From Pseudaquabacterium pictum (lineage in GTDB: Bacteria > Pseudomonadota > Gammaproteobacteria > Burkholderiales > Burkholderiaceae_C): a stretch of 64,000 nt of DNA. The DNA lies in the NCBI RefSeq assembly GCF_005403045.1, contig NZ_BJCL01000021.1:1-64000 (forward strand), read 5' to 3'. This document shows positions 32,016 through 41,984 of this stretch, one piece after another (position 1 is the first letter of the stretch; the number at the start of each line of letters is the position of its first letter). Both the position numbers and the translations under genes were made by a program. The notes beneath the pieces were generated by a model. The model made no database searches. It saw only the letters and a list, made by a program, of their open reading frames with translations, and was not told the origin of the DNA.

Positions 32016-33326
32016 TCAAGTCGCCTTGAAGTTGGCTTTCTTCAACAGCGATTCGTACTGCTGACTCATCACATAACTCTGCACCTGCGCCCAGAAGTCC
32101 ATCGTGACGACCACGATGATCAGCAGGGAGGTGCCACCGAAGTAGAACGGGACGTTGTACTTCAGCACCAGGAACTCGGGCAGCAGGCACACCGCGGTGA
32201 TGTAGATCGCGCCGGCCAGCGTCAGGCGGGACAGGATCTTGTCGATGTGCTTGGCGGTCTGGTCGCCAGGGCGGATGCCCGGAATGAACGCGCCGCTCTT
32301 CTTCAGGTTGTCTGCGGTCTCACGGCTGTTGAACACCAGGGCCGTGTAGAAGAAGCAGAAGAACACGATCATCGCGGCGTACAGCATCACGTAGATCGGC
32401 TGCCCCGGCGACAGCGCCGAAGACAAGTCCTTCAGCCAACGCATGCCATCGCCAGTGGCGAACCAGCCCACCACGGTGGCCGGAAGCAGGATGATCGACG
32501 ACGCGAAGATCGGCGGAATCACGCCCGACATGTTGAGCTTCAGCGGCAGGTGCGACGACTGGCCGCCGTACACCTTGTTGCCCACCTGGCGCTTGGCGTA
32601 ATTGACCAAGATCTTGCGCTGGCCCCGCTCGACGAACACCACCACGAAGGTCACACCGATCACCAGCGTGATGATGATCAGCGCCGCGATGATGCTCATC
32701 GCGCCGGTGCGGATCAGCTCGAACAGCCCCGCCATCGCGCCCGGCAGACCTGCTGCAATGCCAGCAAAGATCAGGATGGAGATGCCGTTGCCCAGGCCAC
32801 GCTCGGTGATCTGCTCGCCCAACCACATCAGGAACATCGTGCCGGCCGTCAGGCTGACCACGGTGGTCATGCGGAACCCGAAGCCGGGGCTGATGACGAG
32901 GCCGGCCGAGCCTTCCAGCGCCAGTGCAATGCCCAGGCTCTGGAACAGCGCCAGGCCCAGCGTGCCGTAGCGGGTGTATTGCGTGATCTTGCGGCGTCCG
33001 GCTTCGCCTTCCTTCTTCAGCGCTTCCAGCGTGGGCACCACATAGCCCATGAGCTGCATGATGATCGACGCCGAGATGTACGGCATGATCCCCAACGCGA
33101 ACACGGTGAAGCGCGACAGCGCCCCGCCCGAGAACATGTTGAACAGGCTCAGGATGCCGCCCTGCTGGCCCTTGAAGAGCTGCTGCAGCTGGATCGGGTC
33201 GATGCCCGGCACGGGGATGTGCGCGCCGATGCGGTAGACCACCAAGGCCAGCAGCAGGAAGACCAGCCGGCGACGCAGGTCGCCGAACTTGCCGCTCTTG
33301 GCCAGCTGGGTTGCCGAAGTTGCCAA
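32016..33326 (-). CDS. secY: Preprotein translocase subunit SecY
   Basis: A 436-residue inner-membrane channel protein with ten transmembrane helices, the pore of the Sec translocon with SecE and Sec[12 protein letters not shown] near residue 34, [18 protein letters not shown] near residue 177 and the C-terminal cytoplasmic loops [17 protein letters not shown] (about 232) are conserved. I start at TTG 33326 ([20 protein letters not shown]) because AGGA lies eight bases upstream and the earlier ATG at 33392 would overlap rplO and add Pro/Arg-rich sequence unlike SecY. The rare start codon may limit its level compared with the ribosomal proteins. Confidence 0.96.
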   Translation of the reverse strand: MATSATQLAKSGKFGDLRRRLVFLLLALVVYRIGAHIPVPGIDPIQLQQLFKGQQGGILSLFNMFSGGALSRFTVFALGIMPYISASIIMQLMGYVVPTLEALKKEGEAGRRKITQYTRYGTLGLALFQSLGIALALEGSAGLVISPGFGFRMTTVVSLTAGTMFLMWLGEQITERGLGNGISILIFAGIAAGLPGAMAGLFELIRTGAMSIIAALIIITLVIGVTFVVVFVERGQRKILVNYAKRQVGNKVYGGQSSHLPLKLNMSGVIPPIFASSIILLPATVVGWFATGDGMRWLKDLSSALSPGQPIYVMLYAAMIVFFCFFYTALVFNSRETADNLKKSGAFIPGIRPGDQTAKHIDKILSRLTLAGAIYITAVCLLPEFLVLKYNVPFYFGGTSLLIIVVVTMDFWAQVQSYVMSQQYESLLKKANFKAT

Positions 33327-33348
33327 AACGAAAGTCCTGGAAGAACGA

Positions 33349-33780
33349 TCAGGCCAGGGCGCCGCCGGCTGCCTCGATGGCGGCCTTGGCACCCGCGGTC
33401 GCGCCGATGCCCTTGAGCACCACCTTGCGCGAGAGCTCGCCGCTCTTGATCACCTTGACGTGCTTGATCATCTGCCCGACCAGACCAGCGGCCTTCAGCA
33501 TGACCAGGTCGACTTCATCCTGGTCCAGGTGCTGCAGGTCGGTGAGGCTGACCTCGCCGTTGTACTTGAGCGACTGCGACTTGAAGCCACGCTTGGGCAG
33601 GCGACGCTGCAGCGGCATCTGGCCGCCTTCGAAGCCCACCTTGTGGTAGCCACCGGCGCGCGACTTCTGGCCCTTGTGGCCACGGCCGGCCGTCTTGCCC
33701 AGGCCCGAACCGATGCCACGGCCCACGCGGCGGCGGGCTTTCTTGGCGCCGTCGGCCGGCTTGATGGTGTTGAGTTGCAT
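33349..33780 (-). CDS. rplO: 50S ribosomal protein L15
   Basis: A 143-residue assembly protein of the large subunit. The Gly/Arg/Lys-rich N-terminus ([20 protein letters not shown]) and the [18 protein letters not shown] block (about 49-66) are characteristic. It ends 22 bases before the TTG start of secY, the usual partner in the spc operon. Confidence 0.98.
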   Translation of the reverse strand: MQLNTIKPADGAKKARRRVGRGIGSGLGKTAGRGHKGQKSRAGGYHKVGFEGGQMPLQRRLPKRGFKSQSLKYNGEVSLTDLQHLDQDEVDLVMLKAAGLVGQMIKHVKVIKSGELSRKVVLKGIGATAGAKAAIEAAGGALA

Positions 33781-33818
33781 GTTGATTCCTGAAAAGTTGC
33801 CGAAGTCGGGCCGCAGCC

Positions 33819-34013
33819 TCAGACCACCAGCACCAGGTAGGCGATCTTGTTGATCATGCCGCGCACTGCGGGGGTGTCCTCGAGCACACGCTCGCTGTTG
33901 ACACCGCGCAGGCCCAGGCCACGCACGGTGGCGCGATGCGACTGCTTGCAGCCGATCGGGCTCTTCACGAGCCGGACCTTCAGGGTCTTCTTGTCTTGCG
34001 TCGTATCCGACAT
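33819..34013 (-). CDS. rpmD: 50S ribosomal protein L30
   Basis: A 64-residue protein starting [20 protein letters not shown]. The core [20 protein letters not shown] is the L30 signature. I use ATG 34013 rather than the longer ORF start, which would extend into rpsE. It lies between rpsE and rplO. Confidence 0.96.
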   Translation of the reverse strand: MSDTTQDKKTLKVRLVKSPIGCKQSHRATVRGLGLRGVNSERVLEDTPAVRGMINKIAYLVLVV

Positions 34014-34035
34014 GGAATTCTCCGTGACAGCCAGA

Positions 34036-34554
34036 TCAGTTGAAGATGTCTTCAACCGTCTTGCCGCGCTTGGCCGCCACTTCAGCGGCGGTGGTCGACC
34101 GCTTCAGTGCGTCCAGCGTGGCGCGCACCATGTTGTACGGGTTGCTTGAGCCCAAGCTCTTGGCGACGATGTCGGTGACACCCATCACTTCGAACACGGC
34201 GCGCATCGGGCCGCCGGCGATGATGCCGGTACCAGCCGGCGCGGGGGCCAGCAGCACCTTGGCGGCGCCGTGCTCGCCGCGCACGTTGTGGTGCACGGTA
34301 CCGTTGCGCAGCTGCACCTTGAACATGCCGCGGCGGGCCGAGTCCATGGCCTTCTGCACCGACACCGGCACTTCCTTGGCCTTGCCCTTGCCCATGCCGA
34401 TGCGGCCATCGCCGTCGCCCACGACGGTCAGCGCCGCGAAGCTCAGCGTGCGGCCGCCCTTGACAACCTTGGTGACGCGGTTGACCGCGATCATCTTTTC
34501 CTTCAGACCGTCGTCGTTGCCTTCGGTCTGGGCGCGGGGAGTGAACTTTGCCAT
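34036..34554 (-). CDS. rpsE: 30S ribosomal protein S5
   Basis: A 172-residue protein of the 30S decoding face that influences translational accuracy. [20 protein letters not shown] (about 24-43) and [18 protein letters not shown] begin the double-stranded-RNA-binding domain; [20 protein letters not shown] lies in the C-terminal domain. Spacing to rplR (22 bases) and rpmD (22 bases) is normal. Confidence 0.98.
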   Translation of the reverse strand: MAKFTPRAQTEGNDDGLKEKMIAVNRVTKVVKGGRTLSFAALTVVGDGDGRIGMGKGKAKEVPVSVQKAMDSARRGMFKVQLRNGTVHHNVRGEHGAAKVLLAPAPAGTGIIAGGPMRAVFEVMGVTDIVAKSLGSSNPYNMVRATLDALKRSTTAAEVAAKRGKTVEDIFN

Positions 34555-34576
34555 TTGCTTGTTTCCTTCTCAGCGC

Positions 34577-34939
34577 TCAGAACTGCAGGCCGGCTTCACG
34601 CGCGGCATCAGCCAGCGCCTTGACGCGACCGTGGTAGGCGAAGCCCGAGCGATCGAACGCCACCTTCTCGACACCGGCGGCCTTGGCCTTCTCGGCGATG
34701 CGCTTGCCCACCAGGGCGGCGGCGGCGGTGTTGCCGCCCTTGTCCTTGCCCAGTTGTTCGCGCACTTCCTTCTCGGCGGTGGAGGCCGAGGCCAGCACCT
34801 GGGTGCCGTCGCCGGAGACCACGCTGGCGTAGATGTGCAGGTTGGAACGGAAGACCGACAGACGCACCGCACCCTGGTTGGCAATGCGGGCGCGGGTCTG
34901 GCGGGAGCGACGCAGGCGCTGTTCTTTTTTCGTCAGCAT
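34577..34939 (-). CDS. rplR: 50S ribosomal protein L18
   Basis: A 120-residue protein that binds 5S rRNA in the central protuberance. The basic N-terminus ([20 protein letters not shown]), [20 protein letters not shown] and [20 protein letters not shown] at the end match the family. It lies ten bases after rplF. Confidence 0.98.
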   Translation of the reverse strand: MLTKKEQRLRRSRQTRARIANQGAVRLSVFRSNLHIYASVVSGDGTQVLASASTAEKEVREQLGKDKGGNTAAAALVGKRIAEKAKAAGVEKVAFDRSGFAYHGRVKALADAAREAGLQF

Positions 34940-34949
34940 GTTCGGCTCC

Positions 34950-35483
34950 TTACTTCTTCTTCGTTTCCTTGATCACCACGCGCTCATCGGCGTAGCGGAT
35001 CCCCTTGCCCTTGTAGGGCTCGGGCGGGCGGATGGCGCGCACTTCAGCAGCCACCTGGCCGACCGCTTGCCGGTCGGCGCCCTTGATCAGGATTTCGGTC
35101 GGGGTCGCGCAGGCCACGGTCACGCCGGCGGGCATGTCCTTGACCACGGGGTGCGAGAAACCGATCTGCAGGTTGAGCTTGGCACCGGCGGCCTGGGCAC
35201 GGAAGCCCACGCCAACCAGGGTGAGCTTCTTCTCGAAGCCCTTGCTCACGCCGTTGACCATGTTGTTGATCAGGGCGCGCATGGTGCCGCTCATCGCATT
35301 GGCAGCCACCGACTCATTGGCGGGCTCCAGCGAGATGACAGCGCCATCCTTCTTGATGTTGACCAGCGAGCTGGCGGTCCGCACCAGGGTGCCGTTGGCA
35401 CCCTTGACGGTGATCTGCTCGGCCGAGATCTGCACGTCCACACCTTGCGGGACGGTGATCGGCATCTTTCCAACGCGGGACAT
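34950..35483 (-). CDS. rplF: 50S ribosomal protein L6
   Basis: A 177-residue protein near the factor-binding site of the large subunit. [20 protein letters not shown] is the start, and the C-terminal signature [20 protein letters not shown] followed by [12 protein letters not shown] is clear. ATG 35483 is chosen over an upstream start that would precede the family N-terminus. Confidence 0.98.
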   Translation of the reverse strand: MSRVGKMPITVPQGVDVQISAEQITVKGANGTLVRTASSLVNIKKDGAVISLEPANESVAANAMSGTMRALINNMVNGVSKGFEKKLTLVGVGFRAQAAGAKLNLQIGFSHPVVKDMPAGVTVACATPTEILIKGADRQAVGQVAAEVRAIRPPEPYKGKGIRYADERVVIKETKKK

Positions 35484-35503
35484 TGTTCTTGCTCCTTCGC
35501 CGG

Positions 35504-35899
35504 TCAGGCCACGTAGCAAAGCACTTCGCCACCGACACCGGTCTGGCGGGCCTTGCGGTCGGTCATCACGCCCTTGGGGGTGGTGACGATCGCCACACCC
35601 AGGCCGTTCATGACTTGCGGAATGGCGTCACGGCCCTTGTACACGCGCAGGCCAGGACGGCTCACGCGCTCGATGCGCTCGATCACCGGCTTGCCGGCGT
35701 AGTACTTCAGGGCCACCACGAGTTCGCTCTTCGCGCCCTCGGTCTTGACCTGGAAACCGTCGATGTAGCCTTCGTCCTTCAGGACTTGGGCGATCGCGAT
35801 CTTGACCTTCGACGAAGGCATCGAGACGATCGCCTTCTGCACCGACTGCGCATTGCGGATGCGCGTCAGCATGTCGGCGATGGGATCACTCATGCTCAT
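35504..35899 (-). CDS. rpsH: 30S ribosomal protein S8
   Basis: A 131-residue small-subunit protein binding the central domain of 16S rRNA; in E. coli it is the translational repressor of the spc operon. [14 protein letters not shown] (about 5-18) and [20 protein letters not shown] near the end are the conserved blocks. A second ATG two codons in (MSDPIAD) is an equally good start. Confidence 0.98.
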   Translation of the reverse strand: MSMSDPIADMLTRIRNAQSVQKAIVSMPSSKVKIAIAQVLKDEGYIDGFQVKTEGAKSELVVALKYYAGKPVIERIERVSRPGLRVYKGRDAIPQVMNGLGVAIVTTPKGVMTDRKARQTGVGGEVLCYVA

Positions 35900-35923
35900 T
35901 GTGATTTCTCCTGCTCGAGCCGC

Positions 35924-36229
35924 TTACCAGCTGGCCTTGGTCACACCGGGAATGTCGCCCTTGAAGGCGAGTTCACGGATCTTGCTGCGGCCGAGGCCGA
36001 AGGTGCGGAACGTGCCGCGGGGGCGGCCAGTCAGTTCGCAGCGGTTGCGCAGACGCGTCGGGAAGGCGTTACGGGGCAGCTTCTGCAGCTCCAGACGGGC
36101 CAGGTAGCGCTCTTCGTCGCTCTTCTTGGCGTCGTTGGCGACGGCCTTGAGTTCGGCGTACTTCTTGGCGAACTTGGCAACCAGCTTCTCGCGCTTTTCT
36201 TCGCGCTGGATCAGGGATTGTTTGGCCAT
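35924..36229 (-). CDS. rpsN: 30S ribosomal protein S14 (zinc-free form)
   Basis: A 101-residue S14 of the long type without zinc-binding cysteine pairs; only one cysteine ([12 protein letters not shown]) is present. [20 protein letters not shown] is the C-terminal signature. It follows rplE by eight bases. Confidence 0.98.
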   Translation of the reverse strand: MAKQSLIQREEKREKLVAKFAKKYAELKAVANDAKKSDEERYLARLELQKLPRNAFPTRLRNRCELTGRPRGTFRTFGLGRSKIRELAFKGDIPGVTKASW

Positions 36230-36237
36230 GGTTCGCC

Positions 36238-36777
36238 TCAGTTCTTGAAGGGGAAGCGGAAGGCCGCGAGCAGGGCCTTGGCCTCGTCGTCGGTCTTGGC
36301 AGTGGTGGTGAAGCTGATGTTCATGCCGCGGATCGCGTCGATCTTGTCGTACTCGATCTCGGGGAAGATGATCTGCTCTTTCACACCCACGTTGTAGTTG
36401 CCACGGCCGTCGAACGACCGGCCGGAGATGCCGCGGAAATCGCGGACACGCGGCAGGGCGATGGTCACGAAGCGGTCCAGGAATTCATACATCTGGACGC
36501 CGCGCAGCGTGACCATGCAGCCGATGGCCAGGCCTTCGCGGATCTTGAAGCCGGCGATCGGCTTGCGCGACTTGGTGACCACCGGCTTCTGGCCGGCGAT
36601 CTTGGTGAGGTCGCCGACGGCGTGGTCCATCACCTTCTTGTCGGCCACCGCCTCGCTCACGCCCATGTTCAGCGTGATCTTGGTCAGGCGCGGCACTTCC
36701 ATCACCGACTTGTAGCCAAACTTGGCCACCATGTCGGGGACAACCTTCTCGCGGTAAAACTGTTGCAGACGAGCCAT
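36238..36777 (-). CDS. rplE: 50S ribosomal protein L5
   Basis: A 179-residue 5S-rRNA-binding protein of the central protuberance. [20 protein letters not shown] is the start, [15 protein letters not shown] and [20 protein letters not shown] are hallmark blocks, and [20 protein letters not shown] the C-terminal one. Normal spc order between rplX and rpsN. Confidence 0.98.
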   Translation of the reverse strand: MARLQQFYREKVVPDMVAKFGYKSVMEVPRLTKITLNMGVSEAVADKKVMDHAVGDLTKIAGQKPVVTKSRKPIAGFKIREGLAIGCMVTLRGVQMYEFLDRFVTIALPRVRDFRGISGRSFDGRGNYNVGVKEQIIFPEIEYDKIDAIRGMNISFTTTAKTDDEAKALLAAFRFPFKN

Positions 36778-36803
36778 GGCTGAATCCTTGTCTTTCGCAG
36801 GCC

Positions 36804-37121
36804 TCAGGCCTTGATCTCTTCGCCGCTGGACTTGTAGACGCGGACCTTCTTGCCGTCGGCAAGGATCTTCGCGCCGACGCGGTCGGCCTTGCCGGTGGCG
36901 GCGTTGAAGATCGCCACGTTCGACTGGTGGATGGGCATGGTCTTGTCGATCACGCCGCCGGTGGTGCCCTTCATCGGGTTCGGCTTGACGTGCTTCTTGA
37001 CCATGTTGATGCCGTCGACGACCACATGGTCCTCGTCGACACGCAGGGTCACGGTGCCCCGCTTGCCCTTGTCGCGACCCGTCAACACGATGACTTGGTC
37101 GCCTTTGCGAATCTTGTTCAT
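36804..37121 (-). CDS. rplX: 50S ribosomal protein L24
   Basis: A 105-residue assembly-initiator protein of the large subunit. A KOW motif ([20 protein letters not shown], 3-22) is followed by the [18 protein letters not shown] block. It follows rplN by 31 bases. Confidence 0.98.
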   Translation of the reverse strand: MNKIRKGDQVIVLTGRDKGKRGTVTLRVDEDHVVVDGINMVKKHVKPNPMKGTTGGVIDKTMPIHQSNVAIFNAATGKADRVGAKILADGKKVRVYKSSGEEIKA

Positions 37122-37152
37122 GGCTGGATGTCCTTGTTCCTGTGTGCCTGGC

Positions 37153-37521
37153 TTACAGCACTTCAGGTGCGAGCGACACGATCTTCATGAAACGCTCGGT
37201 GCGCAGTTCGCGCGTCACCGGCCCGAAGATGCGGGTGCCGATCGGCTCGAGCTTGGCGTTCAGCAGCACGGCGGCATTGCCGTCGAACTTCACCAGCGAG
37301 CCATCCTGGCGGCGCACGCCCTTGGCGGTGCGGACCACCACAGCGCTGTAGACCTCGCCCTTCTTGACGCGGCCACGCGGCGCGGCTTCCTTGATCGACA
37401 CCTTGATGATGTCGCCAATGCTCGCATACCGACGCTTGGAGCCACCAAGCACCTTGATGCACATGACGGACTTCGCGCCCGTGTTGTCTGCGACGTCGAG
37501 TCGCGATTGCATTTGGATCAT
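37153..37521 (-). CDS. rplN: 50S ribosomal protein L14
   Basis: A 122-residue protein at the subunit interface. [20 protein letters not shown] is the universal N-terminus, so ATG 37521 is used instead of an ORF start four codons earlier. [20 protein letters not shown] and [20 protein letters not shown] are family blocks. It starts a new transcription unit: a strong promoter lies 176 bases upstream, after the peroxiredoxin gene. Confidence 0.98.
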   Translation of the reverse strand: MIQMQSRLDVADNTGAKSVMCIKVLGGSKRRYASIGDIIKVSIKEAAPRGRVKKGEVYSAVVVRTAKGVRRQDGSLVKFDGNAAVLLNAKLEPIGTRIFGPVTRELRTERFMKIVSLAPEVL

Positions 37522-37696
37522 TTGTGTCCCCAACTTGTCCCGTCAGGCACTGGCTTGGCAGCCAGGCTTGTCGGTCAGTCTTGGGCCCGTCGCTTGAAGC
37601 GTTGCAGCACATCCTGCTCGGCCGTTCACGTGTGGGCGGATCCGAAAGGGCCCGGTTCAGCGAATGCGAACCCGGCGCCTTCCGGCGAAGCTGCGG

Positions 37697-37726
37697 ATTA
37701 TGCGTGGTTTCCCGAGCGCACGTCAA
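37697..37726 (-). promoter_or_regulatory. Strong sigma70-type promoter for rplN and the spc segment
   Basis: On the minus strand TTGACG (37721-37726) and CATAAT (37697-37702) are 18 bases apart, matching five of six bases in each element. It lies just beyond the peroxiredoxin stop and gives an untranslated leader of about 170 bases before rplN. That leader includes several GC stems and could hold a regulatory site for a ribosomal protein. Confidence 0.8.
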
Positions 37727-37754
37727 GCGCCCGGACGCAGAATCTTTTGGAAGC

Positions 37755-38270
37755 TCAGGCCAGCGCGGCCTTGGCCTGCGCCAGCATGGTGTCGGCGTCG
37801 CTGACTTCGAACTTGCCGGGGCCTTCGACGTTCAGTGTCTTGACCACGCCGTCGACCACCAGCATCGAATAGCGGTTGCTGCGCAGACCCATGCCGCGGG
37901 CCGTCAGGTCCAGCGTCAGGCCGGTGGCCTGGGTGAAGGCGGCGCTGCCGTCGGCCATCATGCGCACCTTGCCGCCGGTCTTCTGGTCACGGCCCCAGGC
38001 GCCCATCACGAAGGCGTCGTTGACGCTGACGCACCAGATCTCGTCGATGCCGGCGGCCTTCAGTGCATCGGCCTGCTGCACATAACCAGGCACATGCTTG
38101 GCCGAGCAGGTCGGCGTGTAGGCGCCGGGCAGCGCGAAGACGGCGATCTTCTTGCCGGCCGTCTCCTTGGCGATGTCGAAGCTGTTCGGGCCGAGCGAGC
38201 AGCCATTGCCCTCGACCTCGATGAATTCATTGAGCGTGCCTGCGGGCAGCTTGTCGCCAACCTGGATCAT
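37755..38270 (-). CDS. Peroxiredoxin (Prx5-type)
   Basis: A 171-residue thiol peroxidase that reduces hydrogen peroxide and alkyl hydroperoxides. The peroxidatic cysteine is C55 in PGAYTPTCSAKHVPGY, the Prx5 pattern (TPTCS-x-H-P). The aligned resolving region and R-containing active site (GLRSNRYSMLVVDGVV) are present; C24 in EGNGCSLGP is a possible second thiol. ATG 38270 has GAGG upstream. The gene lies between rpsQ and rplN, where the S10 and spc segments usually meet directly, in the same direction. Its upstream hairpin (38361-38379) and the promoter after it suggest that it has its own control or is read with the S10 segment. Confidence 0.92.
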   Translation of the reverse strand: MIQVGDKLPAGTLNEFIEVEGNGCSLGPNSFDIAKETAGKKIAVFALPGAYTPTCSAKHVPGYVQQADALKAAGIDEIWCVSVNDAFVMGAWGRDQKTGGKVRMMADGSAAFTQATGLTLDLTARGMGLRSNRYSMLVVDGVVKTLNVEGPGKFEVSDADTMLAQAKAALA

Positions 38271-38360
38271 CTGCATCTCCTCGTGTGGGGTGTCGAATCG
38301 GGACCAGCCATGGAAAACGGCCGGCTGCCAGTATCCCAGCAGTCCGGCCGTCGATGGCCT

Positions 38361-38379
38361 GCGGGGCCGATGGCCCCGC
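38361..38379 (-). other. Hairpin between rpsQ and the peroxiredoxin gene
   Basis: GCGGGGCC and GGCCCCGC form a perfect 8-bp GC stem with a three-base loop, 12 bases beyond the rpsQ stop. There is no T-run, so it is more likely a processing site, mRNA stabiliser or partial attenuator than a full terminator. Confidence 0.5.
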
Positions 38380-38391
38380 GGCAGTGCGGGC

Positions 38392-38685
38392 TCAGACCAG
38401 CCCGGCCTTCTTGATCAGGCGGGTCACCACCCAGGACTTGGTCTTGCTGATCGGCCGGCCTTCGGCGATCTCGACCTCGTCACCCAGGTGGTATTCACCC
38501 TTCTCGTCGTGCGCCTGGTACTTGCGCGACTTGCCGACGATCTTGCCGTAGAGCTCGTGCGTGACACGGCGCTCGACCAGCACGGTGACCGTCTTGCTGC
38601 GCTTGTCGCTGACCACGCGGCCCACCAGGGTGCGCGTGTTCTTGGCGGGGGCGGCCGCGGCGGATTGGACTTGGGCTTCGCTCAC
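38392..38685 (-). CDS. rpsQ: 30S ribosomal protein S17
   Basis: A 97-residue protein of the 30S body. An Ala-rich N-terminal extension ([16 protein letters not shown]) precedes the OB-fold core [20 protein letters not shown], with [18 protein letters not shown] conserved. Its ATG overlaps the rpmC stop by four bases. It is the last gene of the S10 segment. Confidence 0.98.
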   Translation of the reverse strand: MSEAQVQSAAAAPAKNTRTLVGRVVSDKRSKTVTVLVERRVTHELYGKIVGKSRKYQAHDEKGEYHLGDEVEIAEGRPISKTKSWVVTRLIKKAGLV

Positions 38686-38885
38686 TTGGCGGCTCCCTTC
38701 TTCTTCTCGGCCAGGATGGTCTTGGCGCGCGCGATGTCGCGGCGCGTCTGGCCCAGCGTTTGGTGGTTGGCCAGCTGCTGCGTGGCCTTCTGCATGCGCA
38801 GGCCGAAGTGGACCTTCAGGAGGTCATTGACCTCCTTCTCGAGGCCGGCAACGTCCTTGGCGCGGAGTTCGGATGCTTTGCTCAT
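38682..38885 (-). CDS. rpmC: 50S ribosomal protein L29
   Basis: A 67-residue two-helix protein near the exit tunnel that helps dock signal recognition particle and trigger factor. [19 protein letters not shown] begins it and [20 protein letters not shown] is the signature. ATG 38885 is preferred to the ORF start 12 codons earlier. It ends inside the rpsQ start (ATGA). Confidence 0.97.
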   Translation of the reverse strand: MSKASELRAKDVAGLEKEVNDLLKVHFGLRMQKATQQLANHQTLGQTRRDIARAKTILAEKKKGAAK

Positions 38886-38898
38886 GGTTGCTCCGTGT

Positions 38899-39315
38899 TC
38901 AGGTGCCGACCTGGCGCACAACGAACGTGCAGCGCAGCGGCAGCTTGGCCGCGGCGAGCGTGAACGCCTCGCGGGCCAGGGTCTCGGGCACGCCGTTCAG
39001 TTCGTACAGAACCTTGCCGGGAACGATCTCGGCCACGTAGTACTCGGGGTTGCCCTTGCCGTTGCCCATCCGCACTTCGGCCGGCTTCTGCGAGATCGGC
39101 TTGTCCGGGAAGATGCGGATGAAGATGCGGCCACCGCGCTTGATGTGACGCGAGATCGCCCGACGTGCGGCTTCGATCTGGCGTGCGGTGATGCGGCCGC
39201 GCTCGGTGGCCTTGAGGCCGAATTCGCCGAAGGAGACATTGGCACCGCGGGTGGCGACACCCGTGTTGCGGCCCTTCTGCTCTTTGCGGTACTTGCGACG
39301 TGCTGGTTGCAGCAT
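38899..39315 (-). CDS. rplP: 50S ribosomal protein L16
   Basis: A 138-residue protein that organises the A-site side of the large subunit. [40 protein letters not shown] and the [20 protein letters not shown] block are invariant. It follows rpsC by 13 bases. Confidence 0.98.
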   Translation of the reverse strand: MLQPARRKYRKEQKGRNTGVATRGANVSFGEFGLKATERGRITARQIEAARRAISRHIKRGGRIFIRIFPDKPISQKPAEVRMGNGKGNPEYYVAEIVPGKVLYELNGVPETLAREAFTLAAAKLPLRCTFVVRQVGT

Positions 39316-39328
39316 GGTGTTCTACTCC

Positions 39329-40195
39329 TTAGGCGGCGCCGGTGCCCGGCGCGGGCACCTTGCGCACGCGCTTGGCAGCCGGCTTGCCGTCGGCACCCAC
39401 TTCGGCCGGACGGGCGTCGGCGGGGGCGGCATCGCTGCGCGGGCCACGGTCGGCGCCGGGGCGCGGGCCACGGCGGTCGGGGGCACCCGGGCCACCGGGG
39501 CGCGGGCCACGGCGGGGGCGACGATCGTCTTCGGGCGTCTCGGTCTTGGCACCGGGCGCGTCACCACGGCCCAGGTTGTCACCGCGGTACACCCACACCT
39601 TGACGCCGATGACGCCGTAGGTGGTCTTGGCTTCGGAGAAGCCGTAGTCGATGTCGGCACGCAGGGTGTGCAGCGGCACGCGGCCTTCGCGGTACCACTC
39701 GGTGCGGGCGATCTCGATGCCGTTCAGACGACCGGCGCTCATGATCTTGATGCCCTGGGCACCCAGGCGCATCGCGTTCTGCATCGCGCGCTTCATCGCG
39801 CGGCGGAACATGATGCGCTTCTCGAGCTGCTGGGTGATTGAGTCGGCGATCAGCTGGGCATCGATTTCGGGCTTGCGCACTTCCTCGATGTTCACAGCCA
39901 CCGGCACCTTCAGGCGCCGGGCCAGTTCGGCCTTCAGGTTCTCGATGTCCTCGCCCTTCTTGCCGATCACCACGCCCGGACGCGCCGAGAAGATGGTGAT
40001 GCGGGCGTTCTTGGCGGGGCGCTCGATCAGGATGCGCGAGACGGCTGCGTTCTTGAGCTTCTTCTTCAGGTACTCGCGAACGTCCAGGTCTTCAGCCAGC
40101 ATGCCGGCGAAGTTGCGGTTCGACGCGTACCAGCGCGAAGCCCAGGCACGGGTGACTGACAGGCGGAAGCCGGTCGGGTGGATCTTCTGTCCCAT
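39329..40195 (-). CDS. rpsC: 30S ribosomal protein S3 with long C-terminal tail
   Basis: A 288-residue protein of the 30S head with mRNA helicase activity. The KH domain (about 39-107) includes [20 protein letters not shown], and the C-terminal S3 domain ends near residue 211 ([15 protein letters not shown]). The remaining 77 residues (about 212-288) are a low-complexity Pro/Arg/Gly/Ala/Asp tail, making it about 55 residues longer than the E. coli protein. The start [18 protein letters not shown] is standard. Confidence 0.97.
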   Translation of the reverse strand: MGQKIHPTGFRLSVTRAWASRWYASNRNFAGMLAEDLDVREYLKKKLKNAAVSRILIERPAKNARITIFSARPGVVIGKKGEDIENLKAELARRLKVPVAVNIEEVRKPEIDAQLIADSITQQLEKRIMFRRAMKRAMQNAMRLGAQGIKIMSAGRLNGIEIARTEWYREGRVPLHTLRADIDYGFSEAKTTYGVIGVKVWVYRGDNLGRGDAPGAKTETPEDDRRPRRGPRPGGPGAPDRRGPRPGADRGPRSDAAPADARPAEVGADGKPAAKRVRKVPAPGTGAA

Positions 40196-40210
40196 GGTCT
40201 TCCCTTTGCG

Positions 40211-40540
40211 TCAGTTGCCAACCGTCACATAGATGTGACAGGTGGGTTTGCTGATGCGGTTGCCGCGGCCCTTGGCGCGCGCCGAGAAGCGCTTCAGCGT
40301 CGAGCCCTGTTCGATGTAGATCGAGGTGATCTTCAGCTCGTCGATGTCGGCGCCGTCGTTGTGCTCGGCGTTCGCGATTGCGGACTCGAGCGCCTTCTTG
40401 ACGATGCCGGCAGCCTTCTTCTGGGTGAAGGCCAGGATGTTGAGCGCCTGGTCAACCCGCTTGCCGCGGACCAGGTCGGCCACCAGCCGGCCCTTGTCGG
40501 CCGACAGGCGGACACCGCGCACGATTGCTTTGGTTTCCAT
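40211..40540 (-). CDS. rplV: 50S ribosomal protein L22
   Basis: A 109-residue protein whose loop lines the peptide exit tunnel. [20 protein letters not shown] is the start and the tunnel hairpin region is [20 protein letters not shown]. It overlaps neither neighbour; 4 bases separate it from rpsS. Confidence 0.98.
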   Translation of the reverse strand: METKAIVRGVRLSADKGRLVADLVRGKRVDQALNILAFTQKKAAGIVKKALESAIANAEHNDGADIDELKITSIYIEQGSTLKRFSARAKGRGNRISKPTCHIYVTVGN

Positions 40541-40544
40541 CGCC

Positions 40545-40820
40545 TTACCTCTTGGCCTTCTTGTCCGCGGGGTGGCCCTTGAACGTGCGGGTCATCGCGA
40601 ACTCGCCGAGCTTGTGGCCGACCATCTGGTCGGTCACGTATACGGGAATGTGCTGCTTGCCGTTGTGCACGGCGATCGTCAGACCGATGAAGTCCGGCAG
40701 GATCGTCGAGCGACGCGACCAGGTCTTGATCGGCTTCTTGTCCTTGCCAGCCACAGCCTTGTCGGCCTTGGCTTGCAGGTGGTGGTCCACGAAGGGACCC
40801 TTCTTGAGTGAGCGTGCCAT
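40545..40820 (-). CDS. rpsS: 30S ribosomal protein S19
   Basis: A 91-residue protein of the 30S head. [20 protein letters not shown] is the start and [20 protein letters not shown] and [16 protein letters not shown] are signatures. Nine bases follow rplB. Confidence 0.98.
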   Translation of the reverse strand: MARSLKKGPFVDHHLQAKADKAVAGKDKKPIKTWSRRSTILPDFIGLTIAVHNGKQHIPVYVTDQMVGHKLGEFAMTRTFKGHPADKKAKR

Positions 40821-40829
40821 GGCGGACCC

Positions 40830-41654
40830 TTACTTCTTGCGACGCGAGACGATCATGCCTTGCGTGCGCTTGTTGCTGCGAGTGCGGTAGCCCTTGGTCA
40901 GCGTGTTCCACGGCGACACCTGAGCCTGACCCTCGCCGGTCTTGCCCTCACCACCACCGTGCGGGTGGTCCACCGGGTTCATGGCGGTACCACGCACGGT
41001 CGGGCGGATGCCCTTCCAGCGGATGGCACCAGCCTTGCCGTACTGGCGCAGGTTGTGCTCTTCGTTCGACACCTCGCCGATGGTGGCGCGGCAGTCGATG
41101 TGGATCTTGCGCACTTCGCCCGAGCGCAGCCGCACCTGGGCGTAGATGCCTTCGCGGGCCATCAGCGTCACCGAGGTACCGGCCGAACGCGCGATCTGCG
41201 CACCCTTGCCAGGCGCCATCTCCACGCAGTGGATGGTGGAGCCGACCGGGATGTTGCGGATCGGCAGCGTGTTGCCAGCCTTGATCGGCGCCTCGGCACC
41301 GCTCAGCAGCTTGGCACCGACTTCCAGACCACGCGGGGCGATGATGTAGCGGCGCTCACCGTCGGCATACACCACCAGGGCGATGTGGGCCGTGCGGTTC
41401 GGGTCGTACTCGATGCGCTCCACCTTGGCCGGAATGCCGTCCTTGTTGCGCACGAAGTCGACCACGCGGTAGTGGTGCTTGTGACCACCGCCCTTGTGGC
41501 GAACCGTGATGTGGCCGTTGTTGTTGCGGCCGGAATTCTGCTTCTGGGGCTCGAGCAGCGAAGCCTCGGGCGCGCCCTTGTGCAGGTGCTTGTGCACCAC
41601 CTTGACCACGGCACGGCGGCCGGGCGAAGTGGGTTTGACTTTGACGACGGCCAT
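40830..41654 (-). CDS. rplB: 50S ribosomal protein L2
   Basis: A 274-residue protein close to the peptidyl transferase centre and needed for subunit joining. The C-terminal block [20 protein letters not shown] (about 219-238) contains the conserved histidine region; [20 protein letters not shown] lies in the N-terminal domain. Three bases separate it from rplW. Confidence 0.99.
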   Translation of the reverse strand: MAVVKVKPTSPGRRAVVKVVHKHLHKGAPEASLLEPQKQNSGRNNNGHITVRHKGGGHKHHYRVVDFVRNKDGIPAKVERIEYDPNRTAHIALVVYADGERRYIIAPRGLEVGAKLLSGAEAPIKAGNTLPIRNIPVGSTIHCVEMAPGKGAQIARSAGTSVTLMAREGIYAQVRLRSGEVRKIHIDCRATIGEVSNEEHNLRQYGKAGAIRWKGIRPTVRGTAMNPVDHPHGGGEGKTGEGQAQVSPWNTLTKGYRTRSNKRTQGMIVSRRKK

Positions 41655-41657
41655 GAT

Positions 41658-41984
41658 TTACGCGGCCTCCCCGGAGAAGTTGAGCTCCTGGCCCGGCTTC
41701 AACGACACGTACGCCTTTTTGGCGTGGTCGCGTCGGCCGATGCGACCACCGAAGCGCTTGGTCTTGCCCTTCTGGTTGATGACCGTCACGCCCTGCACCT
41801 CGACCTTGAACAGCAGTTCGACTGCCGCCTTGATCTCAGGCTTGGTGGCGTCACGCAGCACCTTGAACATCACCTGGTTGTGCTTCTCGGCCACGCTCGT
41901 GGCCTTCTCGGACACGATCGGCGCGAGCAGCACCTGGGCCAGGCGACCCTCGTTGAACTTCAGGTTCATTGCACCGTGGCTCAT
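41658..41984 (-). CDS. rplW: 50S ribosomal protein L23
   Basis: A 108-residue exit-tunnel protein and trigger factor docking site. [20 protein letters not shown] and [20 protein letters not shown] are family blocks. The start overlaps the rplD stop (ATGA), so the two are co-translated. Confidence 0.97.
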   Translation of the reverse strand: MSHGAMNLKFNEGRLAQVLLAPIVSEKATSVAEKHNQVMFKVLRDATKPEIKAAVELLFKVEVQGVTVINQKGKTKRFGGRIGRRDHAKKAYVSLKPGQELNFSGEAA

